Shown piece by piece: positions 19,816 to 28,616 of a stretch of DNA of 64,000 bases (position 1 is the stretch's first letter; every line of letters starts with the position of its first letter). Under the pieces are notes generated by a model. That model was not told the DNA's origin, searched no databases, and saw only the letters and a list, made by a program, of their open reading frames with translations. Source of the DNA: Cytobacillus gottheilii. Its GTDB lineage: Bacteria > Bacillota > Bacilli > Bacillales > Cytobacillaceae. The position numbers and the translations under genes were made by a program. The stretch is taken from the NCBI RefSeq assembly GCF_001636345.1, contig NZ_KV440945.1:1146975-1210974 (forward strand). The letters are read 5' to 3'.

Positions 19816-20457
19816 CTATTCATATTTAACGAGCATTCCAAAAGCACTCACAAATGAGGCTGCCTGCGTGCTAGTAATGATACAGCCTTTGAGCAATTCT
19901 GGCGTAATGACTAATTCATCAAATGTGCTGGTAGTAAGGTCAATCCCATCTAATTCAGTTCCAGTAAAATTAACAGCTTCTAAATCACATTGCTGAAATA
20001 GGAGTTGAGATTGCTTCATTTCAAAGAAATCCCCCTGTCTTAATGCAGAATGAAGAAACTTTGTTTGTTTTAAATCTGCAAACCCAAATGAAATATAATT
20101 ACAATGACAATTTTCAAAGACAACATTTCGTAAAGTGGCATCCGAAAAATTGACACCAGTCAGCTTGCAATCCTTAAATACCGTTCTATGAATCACTGCA
20201 TTTGATAAGTCCGCATTCGATAAATCACAGCTTTCAAAGATGGCATCTGTAAGGTTTAACTGTGGCAGTTCTTCATCCGTAAATCTTACATTCTGGAATT
20301 TAACTTGCTCAAGGGTAAGTCTGTCTGTGTTGAATAATGGAAAATCTGTATGAGAAAAGATGCAAGCATGTATAAAATAATCATCATACTCTAATTCTTT
20401 AAATTCAGTAAGTGCAGCAGGCATTTTCGGTGGCTGTATGGAGGCTTGTTTTTTCAT
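19816..20457 (-). CDS. Pentapeptide-repeat protein
   Basis: The 213-aa protein is built of A(D/N)LxX-type repeats, for example ESCDLSNADLSNAVI, KDCKLTGVNFSDATL and QQCDLEAVNFTGTEL at residues about 75-175. This predicts a right-handed beta-helix. There is no signal peptide or membrane segment. Some such proteins (Qnr type) protect gyrase, but nothing here establishes that role. ATG 20457 is chosen because AAGAAGGAAT precedes it; an ORF start 18 bases upstream has no site. Confidence 0.85.
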   Translation of the reverse strand: MKKQASIQPPKMPAALTEFKELEYDDYFIHACIFSHTDFPLFNTDRLTLEQVKFQNVRFTDEELPQLNLTDAIFESCDLSNADLSNAVIHRTVFKDCKLTGVNFSDATLRNVVFENCHCNYISFGFADLKQTKFLHSALRQGDFFEMKQSQLLFQQCDLEAVNFTGTELDGIDLTTSTFDELVITPELLKGCIITSTQAASFVSAFGMLVKYE

Positions 20458-20596
20458 GATATTCCTTCTTTCCAATTGATTCTATTATTATAACAAATAA
20501 TAATCATTGCCCCTTCATACTTCGCTGGAAGTGTTTTAAAGACTTTGCATGTAAGAGTCTTTCAAATGCAGGCGATGAAAGACTTTCTATAAACAA

Positions 20597-20626
20597 AAAA
20601 GATGCCATATTTGGCATCTTTTAAAA
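20597..20626 (-). terminator. Terminator of the 31-aa peptide gene
   Basis: The stem GATGCCA...TGGCATC flanked by T6 on the minus strand lies three bases after the small ORF stop. Confidence 0.85.
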
Positions 20627-20628
20627 GA

Positions 20629-20724
20629 TTATTCGGATAAGAAATGTTCTTCTTTTACAGCAATTGAACTTAAACCGGCCGCAGCAGCAAATGCAATTCC
20701 AAGTGTGATAAATGTTGTGATCAT
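20629..20724 (-). CDS. Small membrane peptide (31 aa)
   Basis: ATG 20724 gives MITTFITLGIAFAAAAGL followed by a short acidic tail ending EEHFLSE. This is a single hydrophobic helix with a hydrophilic C terminus. An AGGAGTGA site lies before the start and a terminator directly after the stop, so this looks like a real monocistronic sORF. The reading frame is open further upstream but without a ribosome site. The function is unknown. Confidence 0.65.
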   Translation of the reverse strand: MITTFITLGIAFAAAAGLSSIAVKEEHFLSE

Positions 20725-20925
20725 TATTAATTCACTCCTGTTATTTGTTGTTACTAGTATCATTCCCGATTTATCAGCGATTAAACAAATTGTTGGATAT
20801 TGGTTAAAAATTAAACTATTCATCTTTGTATTTTGATTATTAATATTAGCTCTGAAGCATACAAAAACTGCGCCCTGTTGCTAGAAGGAGTCTAGCAACA
20901 GGGCGCAGTTCAAGAGTTTGGAGTC

Positions 20926-21921
20926 CTACTGTAAAGCTTTCTCTAAATGTTTCAGGTTTTCTTTCATAAGTGTAAAATAATCTGATTCATTTTGAATATC
21001 TTGATCTGTTAATACAGCTAAATTATGAAGTGTCAAAGCTTCTGCGCCAATTTCTGTGCGAATGATTTCAGTTAATTTAGAGCTGACATTTTGTTCAAAG
21101 AAGATGTATTCAAGCTGATGTTCTTTTGCTTCTTCAATGATATTTTGCAGCTGTTTTTGGGATGGTTCATTAGATGTGCTCAGTCCTGAAACGCTAATTT
21201 GCTCAATACCATAACGTTCTTCCCAATATCCGTAAGCAGCATGTGAAACAAGAATTTCCTTTTTAGGTGCAGCTTCAATCGCAGTTTTGAATTCTTGATC
21301 TAAAGTTTCTAATTCTCTCGTAAGAGTTTCATAGTTTTCTTCAAACACTGCTTTATGTTCAGGCATTTTTTCAATTAGAGCGTTTTTAATAGAATCTGCC
21401 AGCTCTTTTGCATATTGTGGATTAAGCCATACATGCGGATCGATGTCACCATGGTTATGACCATCATGTTCTTCATGATCATGACCTTCGTGATCGTGTT
21501 CGTGGTCATGTTCCTCATGATCGGTATGATCCCCATGATCCTCTTCTTCATGTTCTTGAGATTGAATGGATACGTTTTCTCCTGCTGAAATGAGTGTAAC
21601 ATCTTCATTTTTAAGTGTATCCTTTGCTTTTTCAACAAAACCTTCAAGACCTAGACCGATGTATACGAAAAGATCAGCATCTGCTAAAGAGATCATATCT
21701 TTTTGAGAAGGCTCAAAAGTATGTTCATCTGTTCCTGGCGGATAGATGGATTTTGTCTCTACATAGTCGCCGCCAATTTCTTGCGCAAAAAATTGAAGAG
21801 GGTACACCGTTGTATAGATGATGGACTTTCCGTCTTCATTTTCAGCTGTTGTATTATTACTAGCGCAGCCTGATAGGACCAAGCTAAGCAGCAGTATAAG
21901 TGTATATATGATTTTTTTCAT
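20926..21921 (-). CDS. Zinc ABC transporter substrate-binding lipoprotein (ZnuA/AdcA type)
   Basis: This is a cluster A-I metal-binding protein, anchored by a lipobox LSGC at residue 19. The predicted first zinc ligand is H67 in GTDEHTFEPS. A His/Asp/Glu-rich loop fills residues 124-157, followed by DPHVWLNP with the next His; another follows in LVSHAAYGYW. The His-rich loop indicates zinc rather than manganese. No ABC ATPase or permease is adjacent, so it must work with a transporter encoded elsewhere. Two Zur-box-like palindromes lie upstream. Confidence 0.93.
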   Translation of the reverse strand: MKKIIYTLILLLSLVLSGCASNNTTAENEDGKSIIYTTVYPLQFFAQEIGGDYVETKSIYPPGTDEHTFEPSQKDMISLADADLFVYIGLGLEGFVEKAKDTLKNEDVTLISAGENVSIQSQEHEEEDHGDHTDHEEHDHEHDHEGHDHEEHDGHNHGDIDPHVWLNPQYAKELADSIKNALIEKMPEHKAVFEENYETLTRELETLDQEFKTAIEAAPKKEILVSHAAYGYWEERYGIEQISVSGLSTSNEPSQKQLQNIIEEAKEHQLEYIFFEQNVSSKLTEIIRTEIGAEALTLHNLAVLTDQDIQNESDYFTLMKENLKHLEKALQ

Positions 21922-22050
21922 AAAATATCTTTTCTCCTTTATATAAAACGATCAAACGAATTTTCTCGTAAACTGTGAATCTGTCATGTGCAAAAGGTTT
22001 CCTCTTAAGCTAACAGCTCGCTTTACAAAACATGCACCAATCGATCGCTA

Positions 22051-22065
22051 TCGTAGTTATTCCGA
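22051..22065. promoter_or_regulatory. Zur-box-like palindrome, imperfect
   Basis: TCGTAGTTATTCCGA differs at two positions from the Bacillus Zur core TCGTAATNATTACGA. It sits 130 bp upstream of the zinc lipoprotein start, and its centre lies 23 bp from that of the perfect site. Confidence 0.6.
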
Positions 22066-22073
22066 TTTGCGGC

Positions 22074-22088
22074 TCGTAATGATTACGA
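22074..22088. promoter_or_regulatory. Zur box (perfect palindrome)
   Basis: TCGTAATGATTACGA is a perfect 7-1-7 dyad identical to the B. subtilis Zur core. It lies between the divergent zinc-lipoprotein gene (start 21921) and the carbonic anhydrase gene (start 22214). It could silence either or both when zinc is sufficient. Confidence 0.88.
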
Positions 22089-22213
22089 TTTTAACTATGT
22101 TATCTTACAAAATCCCGCACTTAATTGCAAGTGTTAAATTTGTCTAGAAAGGAAGGATTTTGTATGATGTGTATAAGCATTTTTAATTTAGTTTGATTCT
22201 GGAGGTAAAGACA

Positions 22214-22777
22214 ATGAAGCTTTTAAATGAATTATTAGAGTATAATGGAGAATTTGTTAAGGAGGAACGATTTAAAGACTTCTCAACGACAAAGTTCCCA
22301 AATAAGAGAATGGTAATCATTACTTGCATGGATACCAGGCTTGTAGAGCTATTGCCTAAAGCACTGAACTTAAGGAATGGCGATGTGAAGATTGTTAAAA
22401 ATGCAGGTGCATTAGTGACGCATCCTTTTGGCAGTATTATGCGCAGTGTCCTTGTGGCAGTGTATCAGCTTCAGGCAGATGAGGTTTTTGTCATTGGTCA
22501 CCATGATTGCGGGATGAGCGGGATGAAAGCAGATGCAGTCATTGAAAGCATGAAAGATAGAGGAATATCAGATGATGCGCTAGACTCACTGACTTATTCA
22601 GGAATTGATGTGAAAGATTGGCTAAACGGTTTCGAAAGAGTGGAAGATAGCGTTGCCCACAGTGTACATATGGTTAAGAAGCATCCGTTAATGCCTAATG
22701 ATGTTCCTGTACATGGTTTAGTAATCCATCCTGATACAGGCAAGCTTGATTTGGTTATTGATGGTTATCAGTCTTAA
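22214..22777 (+). CDS. ytiB: Beta-carbonic anhydrase (YtiB type)
   Basis: The enzyme interconverts CO2 and bicarbonate with a zinc cofactor. The 187-aa protein shows the ligand motif CMDTR (C38, D40) and GHHDCGMSG near residue 97, the classic beta-class Cys-Asp-His-Cys set. ATG 22214 follows TTCTGGAGGT; an ORF start seven codons upstream overlaps that site. Length equals B. subtilis YtiB. Its 3' end overlaps the convergent yidD by 23 bases. Confidence 0.93.
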   Translation: MKLLNELLEYNGEFVKEERFKDFSTTKFPNKRMVIITCMDTRLVELLPKALNLRNGDVKIVKNAGALVTHPFGSIMRSVLVAVYQLQADEVFVIGHHDCGMSGMKADAVIESMKDRGISDDALDSLTYSGIDVKDWLNGFERVEDSVAHSVHMVKKHPLMPNDVPVHGLVIHPDTGKLDLVIDGYQS

Positions 22778-23018
22778 TTGTTTTCTTTTTATCTGGCCAT
22801 TCCTCGGGTACTAGATCAACACCGCCCGGGTGAAATGGGTGGCATTTTAAAATACGCTTAATAGCAAGCCAGCCGCCTTTAATGGCTCCGAAGCGCTTGA
22901 CAGATTCAATCCCGTAGTGAGAGCAGGTTGGGTAGAAACGGCAAGTAGGAGGCTTTAATGGTGAAATGACGATTTGGTAAAAGCGAAAAATTCCTATTAA
23001 CATTTTTTTGAAAATCAT
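22755..23018 (-). CDS. yidD: Membrane protein insertion efficiency factor YidD
   Basis: This small membrane-associated protein aids YidC/Oxa1-type insertion. The 87-aa protein has an amphipathic N terminus and the family core [19 protein letters not shown]...[23 protein letters not shown] 23018 is favoured, with GAGGATTGA upstream; a TTG at 23024 is also in frame. Confidence 0.93.
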   Translation of the reverse strand: MIFKKMLIGIFRFYQIVISPLKPPTCRFYPTCSHYGIESVKRFGAIKGGWLAIKRILKCHPFHPGGVDLVPEEWPDKKKTIKTDNHQ

Positions 23019-23207
23019 ATTCAATCAATCCTCTATATTCAACTTATCATGTATGCTAAAACGATAACATATATTAGTGTATCCGTCTAAATTATAGAAA
23101 TTACGATTAAGTTGATGAAATTACTCGGAATTTAATGTATAATAGAAATCAGTACGTTAACATCAGCAAAGAGACAATGTTAGCTATAATATTAAGGAGT
23201 GAATACA

Positions 23208-23681
23208 ATGCCTTCAGTTGAAAGCTTTGAATTAGACCATAATGCCGTTAAAGCGCCTTACGTAAGACATTGCGGAGTGCATAAGGTAGGTTCAGACGGT
23301 GTTGTTAATAAATTTGATATCCGCTTCTGCCAGCCAAATAAACAGGCAATGAAGCCAGATGTTATTCATACATTAGAGCATTTGCTTGCCTTCAATATTC
23401 GTACACATTCTGAGAAATACGATCATTTTGATATCATTGATATCTCGCCAATGGGCTGCCAAACAGGCTATTACTTAGTAGTCAGCGGAGAGCCGACTGT
23501 CGAGGAAATTATTGATTTGCTTGAAGCAACTTTAACAGATGCATTAGAAACAGTCGAGATTCCTGCTGCCAATGAGAAGCAGTGCGGTCAGGCAAAACTT
23601 CATGATCTAGAAGGTGCAAAGCGTCTTATGCGTTTTTGGCTTCAGCAATCAAAAGAAGATTTAAAGCAAGTATTTGCATAA
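23208..23681 (+). CDS. luxS: S-ribosylhomocysteine lyase LuxS
   Basis: LuxS cleaves S-ribosylhomocysteine to homocysteine and DPD, the precursor of autoinducer-2, as part of SAM recycling. The 157-aa protein has the metal-binding HTLEH motif (H54, H58) and the third ligand C126 in KQCGQAK, at the same positions as in B. subtilis. AAGGAGTGA precedes ATG. A terminator closes the transcript. Confidence 0.98.
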   Translation: MPSVESFELDHNAVKAPYVRHCGVHKVGSDGVVNKFDIRFCQPNKQAMKPDVIHTLEHLLAFNIRTHSEKYDHFDIIDISPMGCQTGYYLVVSGEPTVEEIIDLLEATLTDALETVEIPAANEKQCGQAKLHDLEGAKRLMRFWLQQSKEDLKQVFA

Positions 23682-23687
23682 GTGTTA

Positions 23688-23726
23688 AAAAGGACGGAGC
23701 GCCCCAGGCATTCCGTCCTTTTTTGT
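23688..23726 (+). terminator. Intrinsic terminator after luxS
   Basis: The stem AAGGACGGA...TCCGTCCTT is followed by TTTTT. It probably also serves the convergent cls transcript. Confidence 0.92.
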
Positions 23727-23754
23727 TTATTATAGTTTAGATCCTCTCGTTCTC

Positions 23755-25203
23755 CTACAAAATCGGAGAAAGCAGCCTTGAGATGGATTCCTTAAAGCGG
23801 ATCCATAACGGGCGATGTAAATAATCTTCCTGTGTCAGTTCTTTTGAAAGGGCAACATCCTCAAGGAAGCTGTCAACGAGTTTAGTTGAAATTTCCTGAT
23901 CATAGATAAAAGCATTCACTTCAAAATTCAGACGGAAGCTCCGTACATCAATATTTGCTGTACCGACCGATGAGATCTGTTCATCGACAATGATGGTCTT
24001 TGCGTGAATAAAGCCATTGTCATAAATAAAGATCTTAGCACCTGCTTTGAGCATCTCGCCAATATAAGAATAAGTAGCCCAATACACAAACATATGGTCA
24101 GGCTTATTAGGAATCATGATTCTAACATCTACTCCTGATAAAGCTGCTACTTTTAAGGAATCAAGAACACTTGCATCAGGGATAAAATATGGCGTTTGAA
24201 TCAGGATCGATTCCTTAGCTGAAGAAATCATTTTTAAATAACCATTTTTTATTTGCTCCCATTCTGAATCTGGACCGCTCGTGACAATTTGCATGCCAAC
24301 AGATCCAGTGTTTTCAAGGAATGGAAAATAAGAAGGAGCATAATGGATATCATGCCGGTGTGAAGCTTGGTTCCAATCTAGAATAAACCTTGTCTGAATC
24401 GGATACACCGCACTGCCTTCAATACGTAAATGGGTATCGCGCCAATAGCCGAATTTAGGATTTAACCCTAAATATTCATCTCCTACATTAAATCCGCCGA
24501 CATAACCAATTTTCCCATCAATAATAGCTAATTTACGATGGTTACGGTAATTTAACCGCAAATTAATAAAATGGAATCGCGACGGAAAAAAGGCTTCGAC
24601 TTCACCGCCGGCTGCTCGTAACTCTTTAAAAAAGCCCTTCGTTAGACTCCTGGATCCAAGGTCGTCATAAAGAACCCGCACCTTAACACCTTGCTTTGCT
24701 TTTTCGGTTAGAAGCTTTAGCAGTCTTTTTCCGAGATTGTCCCTTTTTAGGATATAGTACTGCAAATGAACATGATCCTTGGCTGCTCCGATATCATTGA
24801 ATAATGCAGCAAATTTGTCATCGCCATCTGTGTAAAGCTTGACATCATTATCTTGTGTTAAGACTGCATCGTTGTTGACTAAATGCATGTAAATAATGTC
24901 ACGGCTATCTTCAATGACTTCATTATGGAATTCAAAATTTCGTGTACTAATTCCAATAATTTGATCAGAAAGCATTTTATCTATCCCAATTTTTTTACGA
25001 TCTTCCCACTGGAACATCTTTCTTCTCGTCAAATTTTGTCCAAATAGAAGGTACATAATAAATCCGAGAAAAGGAATAAAGAATAAAACCATTAGCCATG
25101 CCCAAGTTGATGCTGCATCTTTGCGCTCAAGAAAAATAACAATAACCGCAAGCACAATATTTAAAAAGAATAGCACCCCAAGAAGGATGGAATATATATC
25201 CAT
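23755..25203 (-). CDS. cls: Cardiolipin synthase (phospholipase D family)
   Basis: The enzyme condenses two phosphatidylglycerol molecules at the membrane. The 482-aa protein has two N-terminal membrane helices (residues 4-25 and 34-55) and two HxK(x)4D motifs. These are HRKLAIIDGKIGYVGG near 221-236 and HAKTIIVDEQISSVGTANID near 399-418. It is full length for the family. Confidence 0.95.
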   Translation of the reverse strand: MDIYSILLGVLFFLNIVLAVIVIFLERKDAASTWAWLMVLFFIPFLGFIMYLLFGQNLTRRKMFQWEDRKKIGIDKMLSDQIIGISTRNFEFHNEVIEDSRDIIYMHLVNNDAVLTQDNDVKLYTDGDDKFAALFNDIGAAKDHVHLQYYILKRDNLGKRLLKLLTEKAKQGVKVRVLYDDLGSRSLTKGFFKELRAAGGEVEAFFPSRFHFINLRLNYRNHRKLAIIDGKIGYVGGFNVGDEYLGLNPKFGYWRDTHLRIEGSAVYPIQTRFILDWNQASHRHDIHYAPSYFPFLENTGSVGMQIVTSGPDSEWEQIKNGYLKMISSAKESILIQTPYFIPDASVLDSLKVAALSGVDVRIMIPNKPDHMFVYWATYSYIGEMLKAGAKIFIYDNGFIHAKTIIVDEQISSVGTANIDVRSFRLNFEVNAFIYDQEISTKLVDSFLEDVALSKELTQEDYLHRPLWIRFKESISRLLSPIL

Positions 25204-25224
25204 TTATTGTAAGTCCCTTCTATT

Positions 25225-25395
25225 TTATTGTTCCTTTTGTCTTGGCTGATGATCTGAAGAAGGATCAGAAATGTTTTCCTCCTGAAGCGGATCAACCGTA
25301 TGTTTAATCGTGTATGCTTTAGACGTTGTCACTACACTTAAAATCAATATTGTAAATACAATTAGTATGGCAATAACTACAATAGCTATATACAT
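25225..25395 (-). CDS. Small single-pass membrane protein (56 aa)
   Basis: ATG 25395, behind AAGGGGGACGAT, gives MYIAIVVIAILIVFTILILS, one transmembrane helix. A hydrophilic tail ending DHQPRQKEQ follows. The longer in-frame ORF start at 25446 has no ribosome site. It lies 21 bases upstream of cls on the same strand and may be its operon partner. It resembles short YtzI-type Bacillus proteins, but I am not sure of the family. Confidence 0.65.
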   Translation of the reverse strand: MYIAIVVIAILIVFTILILSVVTTSKAYTIKHTVDPLQEENISDPSSDHQPRQKEQ

Positions 25396-25530
25396 CTGAT
25401 CGTCCCCCTTTACACATGCTATTCTACCATGAAATGAATCATTCATGATAAAATCAAATACCCTTCTTGCTGCTAAATTTCCGTTTTACTTTTTGGGAAA
25501 TGGGTAATATAAAAAGGGAGGATGATAAAA

Positions 25531-25968
25531 ATGAACGATAACTTAATTAAAGCAGTTAATCAGCAAGTTGCAAACTGGACCATTCTATATGTAAAATTGC
25601 ATAATTATCACTGGTACATTAAAGGACGTCATTTCTTTACACTACATGAAAAATTCGAAGAACTTTATAATGAAGCAAATGTGCATATTGATGAATTGGC
25701 AGAGAGAATACTGGCACTAGAAGGAAAACCAGTTGCCACAATGAAAGATTGCCTAGAAACGTCTTCTATAAAAGAAGCTACTGGCAATGAAACAGATGAT
25801 GAAATGGTGAAAAGCATCTGTGAAGACTTTGAAAAAATGGTGGACGAGCTTCAAGAAGCCATTGAACTGGCAGAGGAAGCGAATGATGAGGGCACTGGCG
25901 ATATGCTTATTGCCGTCAAACAAAGCTTGAAAAAACATATTTGGATGCTGAAAGCATACTTAGGATAA
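25531..25968 (+). CDS. dps: Dps/ferritin-like DNA-protecting protein
   Basis: Dps oxidises and stores iron and shields DNA. The 145-aa protein shows the inter-subunit ferroxidase residues in HNYHWYIKG, FTLHEKFEELY and HIDELAERI. ATG 25531 follows GGGAGGATG at nine bases; an ATG at 25522 overlaps the site. The neighbourhood (dps near mutTA/ytkD) matches B. subtilis ytkB-ytkD. Confidence 0.94.
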   Translation: MNDNLIKAVNQQVANWTILYVKLHNYHWYIKGRHFFTLHEKFEELYNEANVHIDELAERILALEGKPVATMKDCLETSSIKEATGNETDDEMVKSICEDFEKMVDELQEAIELAEEANDEGTGDMLIAVKQSLKKHIWMLKAYLG

Positions 25969-25978
25969 TTAGTATAAA

Positions 25979-26017
25979 AGGCTGATTCAACAATGAGTTG
26001 AATCAGCCTTTTTTCTA
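25979..26017 (+). terminator. Intrinsic terminator after dps
   Basis: The stem AGGCTGATTCAAC...GTTGAATCAGCCT with T6 lies 10 bases after dps. Confidence 0.93.
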
Positions 26018-26055
26018 CCTCAAAAAGGTATACATTAAGAAAGTTAAACTTAAAC

Positions 26056-26118
26056 AAGCCGTTCCACTTGCGCTGCGGAGCTCTTTTTAAGTGGGGAGGA
26101 AGCTGAGCCTCCTCCCAT
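26056..26118 (-). repeat. Degraded fragment of the dispersed repeat
   Basis: GTTCCACTTGCGCTGCGGAG and, further on, GAGGAAGCTGAGCCTCCTC align with the reverse complement of the GC-rich block of the 58-kb repeat copy (GTTCCATTGCGCTGCGGAC and GAGCAAGCTGAGCCTCCTC). The intervening bases have diverged. It is a relic in reverse orientation without the terminal repeats. Confidence 0.7.
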
Positions 26119-26156
26119 TTTATTTTCAGCCACACTTTTTTTCAGCTTTATGTAAA

Positions 26157-26414
26157 TCAATGAATATTTCGCTGATGTACAGGAAGTACTCTTTTTTGCC
26201 CATAGTCTTCACTTGCGAATTTACCTTTTAAGCTTTCAATTAAGTAGATGCCCATCAGATTATTTAGCTCTTGGTTATCTAGATCATGAATGATGGCAAG
26301 CAGATCGTCCCGATTCATTTCTTCCAGGAAAGCAAAGGCGAGCATGTCAATGTCTTCTTCATCTCCTGTGAGCTTATCGCGGTATAGCTCATACAGTTCG
26401 TCGATTAGCTTCAT
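26157..26414 (-). CDS. Conserved hypothetical acidic protein (85 aa; DUF6154-like)
   Basis: The protein begins MKLIDELYELYRDKLTGDEED and is helical and strongly acidic, with no cysteines or membrane segment. It looks like the Bacillaceae DUF6154 group, named from memory with moderate confidence. A very good GGAGGTGAAT site precedes ATG. No neighbour suggests a job for it. Confidence 0.72.
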   Translation of the reverse strand: MKLIDELYELYRDKLTGDEEDIDMLAFAFLEEMNRDDLLAIIHDLDNQELNNLMGIYLIESLKGKFASEDYGQKRVLPVHQRNIH

Positions 26415-26603
26415 GTCTATTCACCTCCGTTTTCTTTAATATGTTTTTACCCTGAAGTTGGATAATATATGCGCCTTTGAAGCGCAAGTCTTACGTTAGT
26501 ATATGTATTAACTTTTCATTTGATCGTATTTTTCAAATTATTTTCATGAAATGTTCGATTCCGTTTCATACTAAGAGAAAACGTTTGGAATGGAGCGGTA
26601 AAA

Positions 26604-26927
26604 ATGATGAATGAAAGAAAAACCTATTACATTGGGTTAGCCAACGGGGAAATTTCACAAAGCGCTACAAGCTCACCTTGGGATTTTAAAATCGAGGCAA
26701 ATGATGAAGAGATTATCACTCTTCGTGAATATTTCGATCAGAACTATTCTACCGAATGGCAAAATTTCTACCGGGCACATGTTCCTTATGTGCAATATCA
26801 TTACGATCGGGAAAATGATGCTTATGACTCAACATTACAGATGATCTATGGTTTTATCTACAAGCATGGCGATGATACGGCTAAAAGGCATATTGAAAGC
26901 ATGGGCATTCTTCCTGAAGAAAAATAA
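26604..26927 (+). CDS. Conserved hypothetical protein (106-107 aa)
   Basis: It begins MMNERKTYYIGLANGEIS, is rich in aromatic residues (WDFKIEAND, EWQNFYRAHVPYVQYHYD) and looks like a compact cytosolic domain. I do not recognise a catalytic motif. TGGAGCGGT lies before tandem ATG codons at 26604 and 26607; either may start. It is a single gene between opposing neighbours. Confidence 0.7.
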   Translation: MMNERKTYYIGLANGEISQSATSSPWDFKIEANDEEIITLREYFDQNYSTEWQNFYRAHVPYVQYHYDRENDAYDSTLQMIYGFIYKHGDDTAKRHIESMGILPEEK

Positions 26928-26945
26928 AGTGCAGAGCGATTAAAA

Positions 26946-26978
26946 AGCTCCAGCATTCTCTAGAAATGCTGGAGCACC
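26946..26978 (-). terminator. Terminator of the lipoprotein gene at 26982
   Basis: The stem GCTCCAGCATT...AATGCTGGAGC, followed on the minus strand by a T-rich run, lies a few bases after the lipoprotein stop. It may also serve the plus-strand gene. Confidence 0.85.
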
Positions 26979-26981
26979 ATA

Positions 26982-27836
26982 TTATATTGCCATATCAACC
27001 GCTGAATCAAGAACTTCCTGCGGTACTGTAATGCTCTCAATATTGTTAAAGTCTGTGTATTCACCTTTCACCGTTTGAATAACATTAACGGTATCGCCTT
27101 CAACACCCATTTCCATATCCATTGTCATATTAAGAACATTTGGATAAAAAGTTTCTTTATCAACTAAAATCTCATACTGCACACTGTTGATGTTTAGGCC
27201 TTCAAATGCATCTTCTCCAGCACCAGCCGCTAATTCAGGCGGCAGGTTTTCCATAGCTGTTTCTTTAATGAATTCGTTAAACTTATCACCGCTGGCATCT
27301 AACGTTAAGATATAATTTTGATCATCCTGTTCAAATGTGAAATCATCCGCAAACTCCTGCAGATTATTTAATTCTGCTCCAGGGTTTGTTTGCTGATCGG
27401 ATAATTGCAGAAGCTGATCTGACATTTCCTGCGGGAATTTCATCCACTGTGCACTTGCTGTATCATAAATGAAAATTCCATCTTCAGTAAAATAGCTCTC
27501 TGTTTCCATTGATTCGCCTGCAAGACTCATCGTCATGTTCTGATAAAAAGCTAAAGGCTCAGCTGTTACATCCATGCTGATATCAGAGTTTGTTTCCATG
27601 CTTTCTTCACCAAGGCTAATATCCTGGACTAAATTCATATCAACACTGAAGCTTTTCAATTCTTCAGAAGCAGCTGCTGATTTCTCGAATACCTCTTCGA
27701 GTGTTAATTCAGAAACTTCTTCTGGATTCTGCTCTTCGTCTTCACTGCCTACAGGGTCAGCTGTCTGCCCGCAGCCTGCCAAAAACAGCATAAAGGCTGT
27801 GAGGAAGCTAATAAGTATAAACGGCTTTTTTTTCAA
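26982..27836 (-). CDS. Secreted lipoprotein, DUF6612/LppX-like
   Basis: The signal peptide MKKKPFILISFLTAFMLFLAGC has a lipobox LAGC with Cys22. An acidic linker and a beta-rich domain (residues about 50-284) follow. The domain carries recurrent MxMxxxMESxS segments of the LolA/LppX type and probably binds lipid or a hydrophobic ligand. TTG 27836 is chosen because AAAAGGAG lies nine bases before it; an ATG three codons upstream falls on the site. It has 284 aa. Confidence 0.8.
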   Translation of the reverse strand: MKKKPFILISFLTAFMLFLAGCGQTADPVGSEDEEQNPEEVSELTLEEVFEKSAAASEELKSFSVDMNLVQDISLGEESMETNSDISMDVTAEPLAFYQNMTMSLAGESMETESYFTEDGIFIYDTASAQWMKFPQEMSDQLLQLSDQQTNPGAELNNLQEFADDFTFEQDDQNYILTLDASGDKFNEFIKETAMENLPPELAAGAGEDAFEGLNINSVQYEILVDKETFYPNVLNMTMDMEMGVEGDTVNVIQTVKGEYTDFNNIESITVPQEVLDSAVDMAI

Positions 27837-28035
27837 GATATACATCTCCTTTTGTTTTTTCACTTAAACTATACGCTGTTTTTTCCAGAAAAGTTTCAAA
27901 ACTGTTAAAAATGTTCCATATTTCCTATGTAAATATGAACTTATTTTTCTATTACCCAAGAAAAATGTGTATTAAGCACCAAATTGAAAATCATGATAAA
28001 ATAATGAAAATATTTCAAGTAAAGTAGTGATTTTG

Positions 28036-28503
28036 ATGGTCGGTTTTCATAATAGAAAAGGAGAAGTGCTGAGCTGGTCTTTTTCACAAGACAGTTTTCA
28101 TCAGCCTGCATCCCATGTGTTAGTGTTAACATCCTATAATAATCAGTGGCTGCTGACCAAACATAAAGAAAGAGGTCTGGAGTTTCCCGGAGGTAAGGCA
28201 GAAAAGGGTGAAACCATTGAAGAAGCAGCCATTAGGGAGGTATGGGAAGAAACGGGAGGAAGGATTGCAGCCCTGACGCATCTGGGAGAATACGAACTAA
28301 ATATAAATGGTTCTTCTTATGTGAAAGCAGTTTTTTTCGCAGAAATAGAAGCCTTGTCCGTAATGGAATCTTACCTGGAAACAAACGGTCCTGCATTAAT
28401 TGAAGGAGACATTCTGCATAAAAGATGGGAACCTCAATTCAGTTTTATTATGCAGGATGATATTGTAGAAGTATTTATAAAAAGATGGCAATCCCTGCAG
28501 TAG
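28036..28503 (+). CDS. ytkD: 8-oxo-dGTP/RNA pyrophosphohydrolase-type NUDIX protein (YtkD/MutTA)
   Basis: The 155-aa protein carries a NUDIX box in which GGKAEKGETIEEAAIREVWEE is nearly complete to consensus. It is followed by a YtkD-like C terminus (NGPALIEGD...FSFIMQDD). It sanitises oxidised nucleotides and may trim RNA 5' ends in Bacillus. The start is uncertain: ATG 28036 is used, and GTG 28027 is also in frame. Position downstream of dps agrees with B. subtilis. Confidence 0.88.
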   Translation: MVGFHNRKGEVLSWSFSQDSFHQPASHVLVLTSYNNQWLLTKHKERGLEFPGGKAEKGETIEEAAIREVWEETGGRIAALTHLGEYELNINGSSYVKAVFFAEIEALSVMESYLETNGPALIEGDILHKRWEPQFSFIMQDDIVEVFIKRWQSLQ

Positions 28504-28542
28504 ACAAAGATCGTTTTATCCTTAAGTTCCTCATCATATGAA

Positions 28543-28594
28543 GAGGCGGTCATCTCCAGCAGCCGGAATCGGTGCATAAGGGAGTGGCCGCCTC
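28543..28594. repeat. Extended imperfect stem-loop after mutTA
   Basis: GAGGCGGTCATCTCC pairs with GGGAGTGGCCGCCTC, with an inner GCAGCCG/CGGTGC hairpin. It has no T tail, so it is not a standard terminator. It sits between convergent ytkD and the ABC permease and may be a decayed palindromic repeat. Confidence 0.5.
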
Positions 28595-28616
28595 CTAAGC
28601 GTAGTGAAAAGGATCA

